Part shown: one piece after another, positions 32,556 through 47,119 of the stretch
Numbering within the stretch: position 1 is the first letter of the stretch
Layout of the letters: every line of letters begins with the position of its first letter
DNA from: Symbiodinium natans
Taxonomy: Eukaryota; Sar; Dinophyceae; Suessiales; Symbiodiniaceae
Assembly: GCA_905221605.1 (NCBI GenBank)
Contig: CAJNDS010000090.1
Span: forward strand, 169,241 to 233,240
Reading direction: 5' to 3'
Length of the DNA stretch: 64,000 bases
The notes under the pieces: model-generated
What the model saw: only the letters and a program-made list of their open reading frames with translations
Databases searched by the model: none
What the model was told of the DNA's origin: nothing
Translations under genes and position numbers: made by a program

Positions 32556-35500
32556 CTGCGCCAGTGTGGAAACCTGACGCGATCGTTGGGGAGCTTTTAG
32601 ACTGGTTTAAGGTTTGGTGGGCTTGGGCCTTGGGATTTGCGGCTCAGGCCTTCAGATGTCAATCCAGGATCTACGGTTCACGTTTTCCCGTGCACAAACC
32701 CAATGCCCTACGCCCTCCCTTCAAAGTACGAAACCCGAACCGGAAGCTGGCCATTAACATGCAACTGACAAACCCTGAACCCTGCTCTCACATGATGTCC
32801 AAGCTCGGTGCATCTGCGGCGTTGCACTCCAGTGGGCACAGGTCTCGCATGGCACTGCTTTCTGTAAACCTCGGCCAGATTGTGTAAACTCGCCACTGGC
32901 CCTGGAACCTATACAATTGTTGCAGCAGCGCTCTGCCAGTCTTCGGCATCTAGGATATAGAAGTGGGCCTGGCTGCCCACCGTGTGAAATTATCCCTGCT
33001 TCCCCATAAACGTAAGCTGGCGCACATGCTGACATGCTGGGATCACACAAGCATCGCTCATTGTAAGAATCTTTGCACATACTATGCCCTGCCACTTGTC
33101 CCGTCTCAGAACATCCCACTCCTACCCTCTCAGCCGTAGACTCCGTAGACCCGATTCCCAAAAGAACATCCCAGCGCTCCCTGAGTGGTCTGAAGCCCTG
33201 AATAGCCCTGAACTTGACACCCCAAAAAAGCAACTCGAATCCTCGAAGCTGAGGCAGAGAGCCCATAGGGTGGCGACATGCCCTCGCACCCAGCGGGTAA
33301 GACACCTCGGCTAAAGGCATGTTCACTCTCGGCTTAAAGTTCGGAGAGTCGTCAAGGCTTAAGAAGTTTAAGGCTCGAGGATGAGGGCAGCTAGGGTTTA
33401 GTTTGCATGCTGCATTCTTGCGGCGGACTTTGGGGCATTCAGCTTGGGCCCCTCCCACAAAAGAACGGGTGGGACAAAGAGACGCTACTGCTTCATGGTC
33501 TTGAGTGTCAGGGTCTCACCACTGTCGAAGGTTCAGCATTTGGAGGTTTGAGGTTCATGATCCGGAGTAGACCCGCTACCTCGGATCCTGGCCGAGGGCC
33601 ACTGGCTGTCGCTCCCTACATCAGTACTTCCGTAAAGCACAAGTCCAAAATCAGCTGTTCGAGATAGGAGGACTCCAAGCATGCAGAAGGCTCGCAACCG
33701 CCTCTACGAGCAGTAAAAAACGCCCCTGACACCGCAGAGCTGGTTCAAGGATCGCAAGCCCAAGTGAACGACTCTTGAAGCTGGCATCGCAGGAGACCTG
33801 AAGCAACGCTAAGCCGGAAGCTTGAACCCTACAGAGTCTAAGCCCTGTAAAACCTTGGTTCAGGCGCTCGGTTGCTTTGCGTCTTAGGACATCCACCCTC
33901 TGTCCAAGTGTGAGCCCACGACACTAATGTGAACGTCGCTTTAACAACCCCCCCAATCTTGTTTTGGTCCCCGGGGCTTGGAGGGGCGGAAAAAAAGAGA
34001 GGGTGCCAACACGCCGAAATTATTATTGCCACCCCTTTATTATTGTCATTTTGGAGGCCCGTAAGGGGGTACCCTTTCCGGACTTGTTTTCGAGCCCCGA
34101 CGGATAAGGATTTTAGTAGGGAAACCTTGCTTTCAGACCTCTGGCAGCTTCTTGAATTCCAGGACCCGAAGGCTGAAGTCTTAAGTTCAAGGGATTCTTA
34201 TCTGAAGCCTTAGAGGAACACCTGCTTCTCTGAAGAAACAGGCCTGAAGCAGCAGTTTCTCGCAGCTCTGAACTGCAGCAATCTCAAAAGACACCTGCTT
34301 CTCTGAAGAAACAGGCCTGAAGCAGCAGTTTCTCGCAGCTCTGAACTGCAGCAATCTTAAAAGACACCTGCTTCTCTGAAGAAACAGGCCTGAAGCAGCA
34401 GTTTCTCGCAGCTCTGGAGCTGCAGCAATCTCAAAAGACAAGCAATCTCAAACGAGATCTGCTTCTCTAAAGACTCAGCCTCGGAGCTCTTTCAAGCCAG
34501 CTCAGCTGAAAGTCTTCTCTGCAATGGAACTCTGAAGCCATTGTCAGTAGAATTTTCGATTCCTGGCCGGCCAAATTTTACTGTTGTCACCCCACTATTA
34601 TTCTCACCGGAACCCCCCTATATAGACTTGTTTACACACATCTGCCCGAAAACCTCCCGTAATGGAAAGTAGTCTTGGGCTGGGGCCCTCTGGCTGGCGA
34701 ATATTAGTACTACCACCCCATTTATACGTGTGAGGTTAACATTAGGTTTCATGCGGCGTACCCACTTTTTCTCAGGCAGTCCAAAACCCCTGACAGTTTC
34801 GATTTACCAAAAAGGTGACTGCTTGCAACCTGCTCAACGATCCAAAGCCACAAGGCCAGCTGCACGGGGCTGCACCACGTGCTGACCAAGACGCATCAGT
34901 TTTCCCTAGGCCATCATGTGTACTTCAGTTTGGGCAAGAGATATGGTTGAAAAGCTTGGAGCTGCTCAGGAATTGACCTTTCAGCAGGACGTCTGATCAA
35001 GGTTAAGGATCACACAGCCTGCATACCCAAAAAGGGTTAAAGCCTAAAACCAAACACCAATGCCCTACAACCTGCGAGAGCTGTCAGACACACACTCACT
35101 CACTCACTGACTCACTCACTCACCCACTCACCCACCAACCCACCCATTCACTCACTCACCCCCCCACCCACCCCCTCCCTCGCTCGCTCGCTCGCGCCCT
35201 CAGAAGAGGTTGATGGAAGGAAAGTCACGTTGAGCTTCATGTTCGGCTTCAGCGTCATCAGCAACACTTCTTGACGCTCGGCAAGCACTCGTCTGTACCC
35301 TAACACCCTTTCTCGACCCAAGACCTGAATCCTGGCAAAGACTGGCTGTGTTTTGAATAAGCGCACCCCCTTCGCGGTATGCACCTCGAGGCGGTAGAGC
35401 GCATGTCTGCACATGTCCGACATGGTGTTGCCTTGGTCCAGGGCTTTTTGAGAATTGGCACTTGTTGCCCTTGTTTCGGGGCTAGGATGGGCTAGGGACA

Positions 35501-38500
35501 GTTTTGGGGAACCCCCACAGCCGAAATCATCCGAACGATAACCTCAAAGCCTTCAGGAGGCTTAGGAGGCTTAGCAGGTTTTGGACAAAATTAAAGCCTG
35601 GCCTTCCAGAGAGGAAGGTTTTTGGCTCTGGACTCCGTTTGCGGGGAGGGTCGACACAGACACACCATGACACACCCCAGAGCTTTTGGCAATTAGCTCT
35701 GAGTCTTCGGGGAGGGCGCGGCAAGGCCAACTCACAACACCGCTCCTACAGAAAGTCTAACACACAATCTCATGTCCTAGGCCCGTGCAACCCGTGCAAC
35801 CTTCCAGCGGCAGACCGAAAGCCCCCACCCTAAACCTTTTCAAAAAGGAACGAAGGAGCACCCCTTGACCTGAAAAGCTCCGGTTTAGCCATTCGCCACA
35901 GCACTGGGCTGAAATCCCATGTCGCCACCGCAGTCATAGCCGAGCGCCTCATGGTCGGCATGCTGGGAGAAAAGTTGGATGCTGGAAGTGGATGCTATCA
36001 AGGTGTGAGGGCCCAGGGCATTTAATTCTCTTGATACACAGCTAGGAGCTTCAAAGGTTTGGGATGAAGCGTCGTACAAGACCAGTTGAAGGTATTGAAC
36101 CCTGCACGAGCACCCGTGCGTCCAGGTGTTCGGACTTCGCTGGCAGTTAGCCGTTCCTCATTGATCGAAGACTCTTGCAAGTATACCGGGGCGCACACTG
36201 CCTTATGATCCTCTTATGCATGTCCCTGATTCCAACAAGCCTGCAAGCCTGAACCAGACATTCTGATCCCAACCAGCCCTAGCCTCCTTCTGGCTGTTGA
36301 ACACAATGCGGAAGGAGTCAACCTTGGTCTTGGAGCAAAAACAACGCTCTGGGGTCTCAGCTCCCCAAAGCCTAGGTTTCAATGAGGCGGCTACGAGTAT
36401 CTTTGGGGAGTTGCGATGTCTGCCGTGCACATCCAACTACCCCCAAATTCACCCCCCCCCCCCCCCCCCAGCGCTCACGACCAAGCCCCAATTGTTTTTG
36501 TTGGCTGAAGTCCCCGAATAGCCCCAAAGGGATCACACACCTTGCCCAAATTCGGGCATCTTGCATCCTCCCCGGACATCAACTGCCCTTGCCCGGTTGT
36601 GCGTTAACTCCATGTTCGTGTCCCGGCCACCACACATTGTGTCACTGGCTGGCTCATGTCCTCCTGCCACCTCAGCCACTCATCATCGCTGTGTGTCCAC
36701 CGCGCTGCCGCGTCTCTCGACGCCTGCCGTCGGCTCGTTGACCTTTCTCACGAACTCCTCTCTTCTGCTTGTTTGCGCATTCCCCACCCCCGCCTCCCCC
36801 CGCCGCGAAGTCAGCCAACTGAACCGGGTTCAAGGCAACCAGCCTACTCACCATTTAAGGAGCATTGCCACCTGACTGCCTTGGATATTGGCTTGGAGCC
36901 GAAATTACCTCTCTGTCTCTCCCCAAAACCCTACATCCCGAACACCTTCACGGAAGAGCACCTCATGTTTTCTGAGGTCTGGGCGATACTTGGCATGACA
37001 AAGGATTGGCCAGGTCCCATCAGATAACCTCGGGATGCATGTCAGGTCATGTAAGGTAGGAATTACTTTTGGAAATTGGGTGCTTGATTGGTTTTCGCAT
37101 GTGGGGATTCATCAGCTTGGCTGTCAACCAACCTCCGGCAGCCGCCAACCCGCAACCCTGCAAGCGCTCAACAAACCTTGGATGCTGTGTACCAAGCACC
37201 CGAGACAAAACTCCCTTGAAAAGAAAACAACCCCGCTTTCACCAAAACCCCTGAAACACCGAAAGCTCAGTAGCGCGAGTCCTCGACAGCCCAACTGTGC
37301 ATTGCGTGCTCCATCTGGCTGCTCCCGAGGCCACCCAAAGCAGAAAGGCCAAAAACTCAACCCTGAAACTCTCAGCTCACACCCTTCTGGGAGCCCACGC
37401 TGCAGCCCCGAACCTGACGAAAGGCGCCCTCGGCACCCAGGTCAGCGACCTCCACCTGTGCCAGACGGCCTTCTCCCGTGCTTGCAAGTCTTGAGGAGAG
37501 TTCAAGGGCTGCTTAGTTATTTCATGGTTTTGACCTAGGACCTAGGGCGATTGGAGCTTTTGGCTTGGGGCGTGGTGCTAGAGGTCTTGAAGGGCTGAAC
37601 GTCGGCTTCTTTTCTGCAGTGTGTTGGCTTCGAGCAGGGCATGAATCTACACATTCCGAGCTGAGGATGGCCAACGCACACGTGGGCACCTGCACTTAGC
37701 CCGCCAATGCCCTAAAGCTCAGAACCTTGAAAGCCCGAGGGCACATGAAAGTTCTCTGCCAAGTAAAACCATCTGGCAGCTTCTGCAAGCAGGACGAGCT
37801 GGATGCCTTCAACTACCAGCAGCACCCAAAGCATGAAGCCCACAACAGATCTGAGACAGAAACCTAAAACCCCAAATGCCGAGTGCCTTGTTGAAACCAA
37901 AAGCCTCCAGGCGCAGGCACTTTACCTGCAACTTCTCAGGACAGAGATGTTAAGGAGTCAGGAGCTTCGGCTTATTTTACAAACGGGCGGCACATCGGTG
38001 AATGGTATGCGTGGATTCGAACCTCAGGAAAAGAAACCATGAAGGATAGAGCCTCGTCCCACGAGCGAGATCTGAGTAAGTACCCAGCAAAAGTGGCGGC
38101 TCGGGCTAGCTTGCGATCAGGAGTTCGAGCGGCGTGCTGGAAATCGACTATTGGATGGATTTGGAGGGTCTTGGAATTGAGCAAGAAATTCACCATTGGC
38201 TTGCCAAAGCAGTTCTGAAAGCAACGTTGCCATGTCCCAACGAAGTCACGTCCGGCTTCTACTCTGTACCGCCCCACCTCATGGCCAGCAGCGTGTGACC
38301 CCTGCGTCGTGGGTTCCGTTGATGTTTGCATGACCATGTCCTAGTTGGAGGTTGCTGGGCTTAAAGGGGTTGGCAGAAACACTGCATGACATCAGGAACC
38401 TCATGACGAAGTCACGAAGTCTGCAACCTGCTACAATCCGGATAGGCATTCTGAGTTTAGAAGCCTGCAGCTGTCACCAGCAATCAAATCCAAATTTGAG

Positions 38501-41500
38501 GGTCTGTAGAAGTCGGGCTTCAAAGTTCTGAGTGTTTGTGCTCATCTGCTCGGCATGGCTAACTTGGTCCCATGGCACCAAACTGGTTACATCAAAAAAA
38601 CCAGAAACTGAAAGCCCTAAACCTAGATCCCAGACTTTTTTGCATTCCAGACTTGCAGTTGCAAACGAAGCACCACACGCCAGTATGTGATCCCAAGAAG
38701 GCCTCACACTTTGCGAAAGGGCACTCAATCCTAGGCCCAGGCTGGCTGAGAGCTGGCCGACGCTTTGAAAGTCTGAAGAAACACTCTTTTGGAACAGGCA
38801 GGTTTTGTGGAATGCTCTCGGAAGTGTCGCGGGGTCACACTGTAAGGCAGGTCTACCTATTGAAAAGTCTGATGCACTTGGGAGCGAGGACACGTGCAGG
38901 GAGGGAGAAATGGGGAGAATCAAAGAACCTCGGGCTGCGGGATCCAGGATAGGCCCCTACACCCTGAACCCGACACCAAGCGGGCCTTTGTTTAGGGTTT
39001 AACTTATGGTCTCGAAAGGCCAAAAGAGTTGAAATGGAAACTCCAAAGAAAGTAGCACCACCAGGACGTCCTCCTCTGGACATCAACCCTGAACCCTAGC
39101 TCGACATCTTAAAGTATGTCACTTCATCTTCTCCGCACTGAGCAGCAAGCTCCATAGGGTCGGGCTCCTGCGGTGCAACACTAGTTGACAAGGCTTCGGT
39201 GATTGAGGCAGCCCTGAATGACTCAAAACCTAAGCCCGTGCGATTCTTCATGATTCTGTATGAGGCTTGGACTTTCTTGCATCTATGACAAATATGACAA
39301 CGAGACCTTGTAGAACGGGTGCCATGATGTCATGAGCGTCGCGCGATGTCTGCCGGGCTTGGCCCTTGTGAATGGATCCGCTGCCTAAACAAAGCTTCAA
39401 GCATGGGTCGCAAAACACAGCTTAGAGGCTGACACTTCGCCTCATCATGTGAGCCGTAAATGCTACTCGGCCGAAGCACAACGAGGCCAGTTCAAACGAT
39501 ATTGAGCGCGAAACCCAACATCCTAAACCTGAATTCCGTGCCTGAGCCCGATGGGATTGCAGCAAGTATAATGCATGACGCATGGACGAGCCGAGGTTGT
39601 TTTTATTCGACAGTCTGCAATGCGCCGAAGCTACAGAGAAAGGCGCAAGAACCTGAGCAACCACGTCACCATCAGCCTCAACCTGAAGATTGTAAAACAA
39701 GGGTTATGTTTATGTTCATGGATTGAGTGTTGGGGAGGAGCTCAAACTCCGTGCCCTTCGTGCCCTTCAGGCCTCAACCTGATTAAGCCACGTGAAGCTC
39801 TGCATGTACGAACAGAATCCCTAAACACCTTACGCAAAATGCCGAAGCCCTCCAACCCTGAAGCCGTTGTGAAGTCTCTCTTCGTCGCTTCACACGTCTT
39901 GAATTGAAACCCCATGGTTCGAGGGGCTGGGGCGCTGGATTTCCGGGCTGGACTCCAAGAGCTTAAAGTTCCGTAGGCTGTTGTATGGTTGCAGGATGTG
40001 GCAGGGTTCAAGGGCTTAGGGCCTTAGGGTTTCAGGGCGACTCCTCTCCCCCGCGGGTTGCGATTCAGGAATCTCGAGGGCTGAGATTCTGAGAGGCTGA
40101 GAAAGTTTGAGCAAAAGCCAGCGCCTCAATCTGTTTCTTGCTCAAGCAGCATTCCACACAGGACCCAATGTTGCTGACGACAAGCCCTCAAAGTCCTGCA
40201 TTGTGGGGTCCATCATTCGCGGAGGCTCTTCGAAGATGCAGAGACTTCAGCCCGTAGAACTTCAAAACCCCCATCATCTCCATCCTATTGAACTCTGGGC
40301 CTTTGCACCCGGGAGGTCGCTAGCGTCCGTGTCTGCAAGCCTGCCAGTGGGTTGCATTCGGCTGCGGTGGGTTGCATTCGGCTGCAGTGGGTTGCAGTGG
40401 GCTGCTGCGGGTTGCATTGGGTTCGCTTGGGAGTTGTTTCCGAGCTGGAGCTCGCAAGGCTCTGACAGGATGCCTGCAACCGCATCCCCCTTGCAACCCC
40501 GAATCTGAACCTCTACACCACCTGTTGCGCCTGAGCTTCGGTGGCAGTGGCACCTCGCAGGTGCACCCGACCTCGGCGCAATGCTTGGCAGCAGCCCTAA
40601 ACGGCGGGGATAGTCGCAGCGGGTTTAGAAGCTTCGGGCTGTGGGTCTCACATTCTGCATCACTACAAAGGTCACGCAAAAGGTGCTAGCATGAGCTTCC
40701 CGGAAACATTTGCCAACTACCGAACTGAAGATAGTCACTCAAGTTAGCATCGTGCAGCTTGCACAGCTCCACACATGGCGGAGAATGCGCCCATCTGACT
40801 AAACCGAGCCCAAGGCTCATGTTTCGATGCTTCAAAAGCAGTAGAGCACTCCAACCACAAAGCAGAAGGCGTCCTCACATACCATAAGCCCAAAACCCTT
40901 GCTAATTCTTGCTGCTCTCAGCCCTGATACCTCAACCTAAGGCCCCAACCCAACTGCTGGAGAAGTTGGCATATTCACAGCTAGGCTGCGGCTGAAGGAC
41001 GAAGGCCTGCCAAAAAGGTTTTAGGGCTCAGGGCACAGGGTTTGGAGCCTCTCCGACCAGACATCTTGATGCATCTGCATACCCTTTGCAAATGCTGGGT
41101 CCAAGCTCCGTTGCACACCCCGCGCGCGCGCGCACACCTCCCAAGCCACGACAAAACAGCCATGTCGATGGCCTAAGCATCCCCGAAGAATGGTAACACT
41201 CCTCACACCCGAGCAATTCGTCTTATGATCCGAGCATGACCGAACGTCGGTGGCGTCCACGTCACCAGCATGGGCATACTGGTAAGTGTAATATCACCCA
41301 GGTGTTCGAGCTATGGTAACAGCCTCCTGGAAAGCATTAGCACTGATCCAGCAGCCATGCAAGAATGGTTAGAATCTTAGAACTTCCATGCAAAGGATGT
41401 GCGAGCAGTGCCGCCCTGAAATTCATTAACATCAAACCAGCACCACAAGAACCTCCTAAGGGCCCAAGGGCCGGAAAACTTCGAAGTTTGATGGGCTCGA

Positions 41501-43684
41501 ATCCCGAGCACCTCTGAAGCCCTACATAATCTCGGCTGCCTCACTGAAGCTGGTGCAATCCGCCGCTGTAAGGCCTGGAGCCTGAGGAATTGAGGGCCTG
41601 CCTTGTGGGGTCTTGGGAGAGGCAGAAGCGCTTTCAAATCTGGCTTGTTTTAGCTCAACTTGGGTTGGATTTTGGGTCGTTTGAGCTTCGAGTCTGAGTA
41701 GTTAGTTAAGGCTTTGGATTTTGGGCTTTGAAGTTAGCAGGCAGGCCTGTAGGGTTTTCATACTGGACCTCTTGATGGGCTTTTACTGGGCTGCCGATTG
41801 GGTTGTTGCAAGTCGTGCGGTGCACGCATTCCACCTGCGTTCTTTTCCAAGATTTGACGCTAGAAACCAAGCCTCATTGACGCCGGAGAAGGCGTCCCAA
41901 CACCCTTTATGCAGCACGATGAACACGATTCTGGACTGCTGGGGGAATACCAGATACACCGGATTACACCGGCCTCCTGAGTATCTGCGGACGTTGCGCC
42001 TCGGAGCTTCAAAGCGTTGGAGCGGGTCTCAAGCCGAGAGGAGTCTTAGGCTGAAGGCTTCGGTGTTTTCGTGTTTCGCGGTGTGGAGTTCTACAGGACT
42101 TGAGGGATTTGAGGGACTTGAGGGGGCATTTGAGGGATTTGAGGGGGCATTTGAGGGATGTGAGGGATTTGAGGGATTTGAGGGTCCTATAACCTTCACC
42201 CTTAGACATGTGCGGGGATTGGCTGCTTTTGTCTGGCATCCCCATAGGAAGCCTTGCCCCGAAGCGTCACATGAGGCTGAAGAGCGAGGCTGAAGCAAGC
42301 CTGGATCCCAAAAAATCCTCGAAGCTCTCCGGGCATCCCAGCTCGCTGCATCAAGGGAGTGCCTCTTCAATGCCCCGGCACACCTGAGCGGCAAGCAGCA
42401 ATGCGCTTGGGCCCCAGGAACTACAAAGAAACAATCTCAACAAAAGAGTGTCTTTGCGATCTTTTGTGCAGCTGGGCGTAGGCACGCAAAAGTTGGACCT
42501 GGAAGCCATCTCAAAATTGCATCCACTCACTGTAAACCTTGAACCGTATCCGATTCCTGAGGTGAAAACCCACAAGAGGCTAAAGAGGTGTCAAGTTGAG
42601 GGTAATGACTATGCCAAAAACAATCTTTCAAGGTGGGTGGGTGTGTAGATCTTGAATCTTGAGGTCATGGCAGCAGTTGTTCAAGAAACTTCCTCCCGCA
42701 AACCCACCCCCCAACTTCGAAACGTGGCCTCAACCCTGTGCAGGAACATTGCATGTCGCATAGTCCAATTGCAGAAACCTGCCAAAAGACAGCGCAGCTG
42801 CCTTAGCCCGAAAGACACAACCCCTCAACCCAAAGACGCAGGAGTTGCTTAAGGTTTCAAACTGCAGGGAAGCCCCGCGGCCACGTGAATTCAACTCTCA
42901 AATTTGACGATCCAAAACAGGCATCACCCGAACCTGAGGCACCCACCACGGGAGGGAAAGGCACAGGACACATCCTTTCTGCGTTTTTTGAATTTGAGGG
43001 GATGCTTGGAGTTCATGACTGTGCCCTTTGCAGATTGCTTCTCGACAACGCCTCCCGTCCCAACTCCTGAAACTCGACAGCTTTTTGAGAACTGCACAAG
43101 CCTTTCTAGGCTTGGGGCTTTGAATGAGCCAGGGCCTGGGGTGGTTGGCACAGACCCTTCCAAACAGTCCGAAAAAGCATGGAAGAGCCCATGCCTGGCC
43201 ATCGCATGGCCGCCGGGCGCGGCACGCCAAGCTACATTCAAAGCCTGGGCTTCCAAGCTTCCTCGGGCTTCGTAGCTTCACTTGCGACTGCTGGCGCTTG
43301 ATGTTTGACCAGTTTGAGTTTCGGTTTTGGGATTGGTGGGTTCGGGATCTGGGGCCACCCTCAAGAAGCGGGGGGCAACCTGAACACCCACATCTTACCC
43401 CAAGAGAGCTTCTCAGGACTGGAAGGCAAGTCTCAGACGATCAGGTGTGCAATCACAGATCGAAGCCTCTTGCCCAAACGGAAGCCCTCCACTCTCACCA
43501 CTTCCGGAAACAGGACCCTGCCCGTGATGAGACGCCGGCGTTGAGGAATGCGACTGGACGCACCCCTCCACCGTGCGAGCCAGAAGAGCCGGAATCAGCA
43601 CATTCAACCCGTGGCTTTAGGCTTTGGGGTTGCGGTTCAAAAGCACATGCTCAAGGCGAATGAGGGCTTATCAGGCTATTGCCG

Positions 43685-43842
43685 CTACATGTCTTGGGGC
43701 TTTTGATGGATCAGAGTGCTGGTGCGGGACCAAGCATGAGGGCCCAAGTGCTTAATAGTCAGGCCTGATCGAGCAAACACATGGCACACGAAGGAGAAGG
43801 ACTGGCCACATGATTGGCAACATCTTGGCAGCACCGGCTCCA
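43685..43842 (-). CDS. Candidate terminal exon with zinc-finger-like spacing
   Basis: After acceptor atcctcatttgcag|t. Encodes VEPVLPRCCQSCGQSFSF, then VCHVFARSGLTIKHLGPH and a stop after QKPQDM. CxxC plus HxxxH resemble a zinc finger, but the C-to-H spacing is longer than in classical C2H2 fingers. Confidence 0.35.
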
Positions 43843-46800
43843 CTGCAAATGAGGATGGCGCAATATGAATGTTCAAGACGTTCCCCCCTCCCACTGCCCA
43901 TCCCATGGTCCGGGAGAACGTTTTGAACCTCATTTCGCAGCGCTCTCTGTCACTGGCGGCTCTTCTGCTGACGCCGCCTCACACGGCACGCTTGACGAGT
44001 GCTTCTGGGAGGTTGGGCATTCGGTCGTAGCTACACGAAGGCTTCAACTACGTTCTGAAACTCCTATGTCGGACGTGCCTGCGGGATGTCAGACGCTGCC
44101 GAAACCAAGGAACTCAGTGAGCTGGCTAGTCTGCAGGCCTTGTCGCCTTCCGTAGTCGGCTCCGCCACCGCCTCCTGTCACAGAGCAGCGTCTCTTTCGA
44201 AGATCTTCCGTTTTTGCTGAGGGGCAAGAATAAGAACAATTGTGACCGTGTTTGGAGGATTCTGAGATTGAGCGGATGAACCCCCCAGAGCAGCAGCGAA
44301 AGCTTCATGTCAACTTTTGGGGCCAATGGGTTTCTCATTTGTCGACAGCCTTTGCTGCTTTGGCCGGCTTCCACCTGCTTCTCGGCTGATTTCCTTCCTC
44401 CTTGCCCCAAGGAAAGGATCCAAACCGAACCCAAAGTGACGAGGTCATCTGGCGTATGGGCATGTGCTGACACTAACATCTTGCACAAGCTTGGTAGGGC
44501 GGTCCCGCAACTCCCCGCTGCTTCAACTCTCTGCATGTAGAAATGCTCTCAACAACTCAACCCTGTGCGGTAGAATGCCGTGATTTTTGACCAGGCGTTG
44601 AAGCCAACTTGAAGAGCGGGCTGGGGTGCATGTCGCCTGGTTTTCTAAACCTTTCAGGTTTGGGCGCTTTGGCCAGCAGAAGACTACAAAGACTCAGAAA
44701 GCCTCAGATCGCGAGCCTCGGTGGGCTTGCTCGCAACCTTTGGCGCCGGCACTCCCACGACCTCCGGTCAGCAACTCTGAGGAAGGGCTTCTTATGATGG
44801 TAACAGCTTCTCTTCTTTTCAAGAGTTCTCTTCTTTCTCTGATCTGTTTTGAAGGGTTAAGCGTACGCCCAAGGCTCGCCAGGGGAAGGAGTAAGGGAAA
44901 TGGGGAAGTCCCCGGACGGCTTATCGCCTTCGGCGTGTCTGAAAGCTTGGAGGTAGCACGCGCAGCGCAGAGTTCAGAGTTCCCCCGCAGCATGCCTTCG
45001 GTGGCGCCGAAGCCAGTTTCGGTGTCGGCGTCGGTGCCGTAGTAGGTGCTGCCTGCGCTCGAAGGCCACCATGTTGAGGCCGACAGGCTATCTGACGCTC
45101 GCTTCTTCTTGCCAAGTATGCTGAAGTGGACCCTGAACTCTACACATGTTGCGAGGGAGGTCTGCAAACAGAGCAACCGCGATCTCAAGCCCGCGAGTGA
45201 GGGCCCCACCAGAAGACTCTGTCTTGAGCTGGGCACAGAATAGCTTTATGCCAGCTCTTCGTTGATTTCTCCAGCCACCCACGGACCGCAGGGAAATGCC
45301 AACAAGGCAACTCTGACATCCAGCCCTGAGATGCACTGAGCTGCAAATCAGTGCCTTCAATCCCTCAAGCCCGAGCGCCGTCAGGAGAAGAATACTGCGA
45401 CGGCTCCAAACGAAACTTTGTCAAAAGCTGCAAAGGCCCAATACTCAAAGCTCTGGCCAAAAACCGCAACCCGGCCTCTTTCTTGGGCGCTGGGATTCCC
45501 ACGACTCGCTTGGGCCCTGAGGCTGGGGCGGCCGAAGTCTCGGCACCTGAAAGAAGTTCAGCTCTTGAGGTTTTATAAGGTCGCAGCCCAAGCACTGCCC
45601 CCCCCACCCGATACAGCTCCCCTGTGAAACCTTGGGGAGACCCTCTATAAGGCTCTATAAGGCTCAATAAGGCTCTAAGGCTTCAGCTCGAAGTTGCCGC
45701 CTCCACTGCATCTCCTGGCACCAGCTGACATGCCGCTCAATCTGATAGCTGCCTTCTGAAACACCTACCCCGAAAAGTCCAAAGGCACATGCGTGGCTCC
45801 TAGAAATCTCGCCTCCAGGTGGCCCTCTACAGTTTAGAGGCTCTCGCTTCTCTTTTGGCCCCCAAGCAGTGAGGCATGCTTCTGAGTCGGCGACCCAGTC
45901 AACCTACACTCGTCTCAAAGTTCCCTGACTTCTCCAAGCTCCTTTTCCCTGCCACCCCCCGGCCTGGCTGTACCACACTAACCTCCCAAGGAGTTGAAGG
46001 TTGACTTTGGGATTTAGGTTCAGTTTTCTGCGGTTAAGAAGGGAAGGGACTCCAGCCTTCAATGCGAAGAGCGATTCAAGGAAAATCAACACCGAAACCA
46101 TCCGAGACCGGCCCAAGCAGCCTCAACCAAATCCCGCAGCCTCGTCGTCGCCGAAGCGCTCAGACCGCCTAGGGCACGATGATTTGTCGTCGTTCCTTCT
46201 TCTTGGTCCCGAGTCCAACTATCCAACTACCCATGGTTTCACGCCCAGTCCTGAGGCCGGTGCTTCTGCCGCTTCTGCGTTTCCTCCTCGTTCACCTGGT
46301 TTGAGGTGGATTTGAGGTGGTCTTGAGGTGTTTTGGGTGTAGGCTGCAAAAAGGGTATGGCTCGGTCAGGGTCTTAAGGATTTCGGGCATGACTTTGCTT
46401 GGCACGGAGCGGATCTTCTGCAACAGTTCTATTCCTCCAAACGGCCCTGCTGGACTTCGATTTCAGAGGTTAGACACTCAGTGTATTTTGTCGCTGCCAC
46501 GACAGGAGCGGCGCTGACAACTGGAATGAACGGACTCATCAAACGAAACCTTTTCCTCCGAAATCCTACTGTCAGATCGCCAGCTTGGTCATCGCATATC
46601 CACGGCCACAAAAGCTGATGCACACGCAAGCCCATAGAAACTGCCAGCCGTGCAGGTATCAGAAAAGCCACACACCACCATGCCAATCCAAGGCAAAGGT
46701 CCAACAGATTATTTCCTACGTTTTACCTAACGTGTCGATCTACAACTCCCTGATAGCAGTGTATCATAAAATCGAAAGCACCCTTCTTATGATCAGGTTG

Positions 46801-46888
46801 CCAAAGGCTTGTCAAGAGGTGGATGTGGGTGAAGCCACTTCCCGCTAGACTGTTCAAAGCAAGCTTTCACTTGTAATAATCGGTATCG

Positions 46889-47119
46889 TTGTCCGACGTG
46901 CTCCGCGATGAAGTGCTGGTGGAGCTTCGTGCCAACCCGAGGCACGCAAACTCAGGACAAAAGTGGAATCCATTCCAAAATCGAAACAACCCAGCGTGCA
47001 CTCACACGTGTCCATATTGCAACGGCAACACTCAGCATGATTCTCTTCGTTGTGAGTTGGTGGCTGGACGTCATCTCATTTTTTGCAAAAATGGATGTGA
47101 GAAGCTAGAGCCGAAATGA
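46889..47119 (+). CDS. Possible small zinc-binding ORF or exon
   Basis: 76 codons reading CTHTCPYCNGNTQHDSLRC then GRHLIFCKNGCEKLEPK. The CPYC...C...H..FC..GC pattern looks like a zinc ribbon. The +1 frame over the same bases is also open and hydrophobic, so the frame is uncertain. No ATG context or splice support. Confidence 0.22.
   Translation: MSDVLRDEVLVELRANPRHANSGQKWNPFQNRNNPACTHTCPYCNGNTQHDSLRCELVAGRHLIFCKNGCEKLEPK

Noticed and set aside
32754-33458. 234-codon minus-strand frame
   Set aside because: Codon use and composition look random; several shorter frames compete and no splice-supported exon could be fixed.
34218-34440. CRISPR-like array
   Set aside because: Adjacent tandem units without distinct spacers in a eukaryotic context.
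38010-38030. tRNA T-arm-like ggttcgaatcc on the minus strand
   Set aside because: The flanking bases do not pair into a T stem and no acceptor or anticodon arms are found.
40140-40250. Plus-strand NVADDKPSKSCIVGSIIR and minus-strand MMDPTMQDFEGLSSATLG exons
   Set aside because: Both strands look equally coding, so neither could be preferred.
41480-41510. tRNA-like ggctcgaatccc
   Set aside because: Only three pairs possible and no cloverleaf around it.
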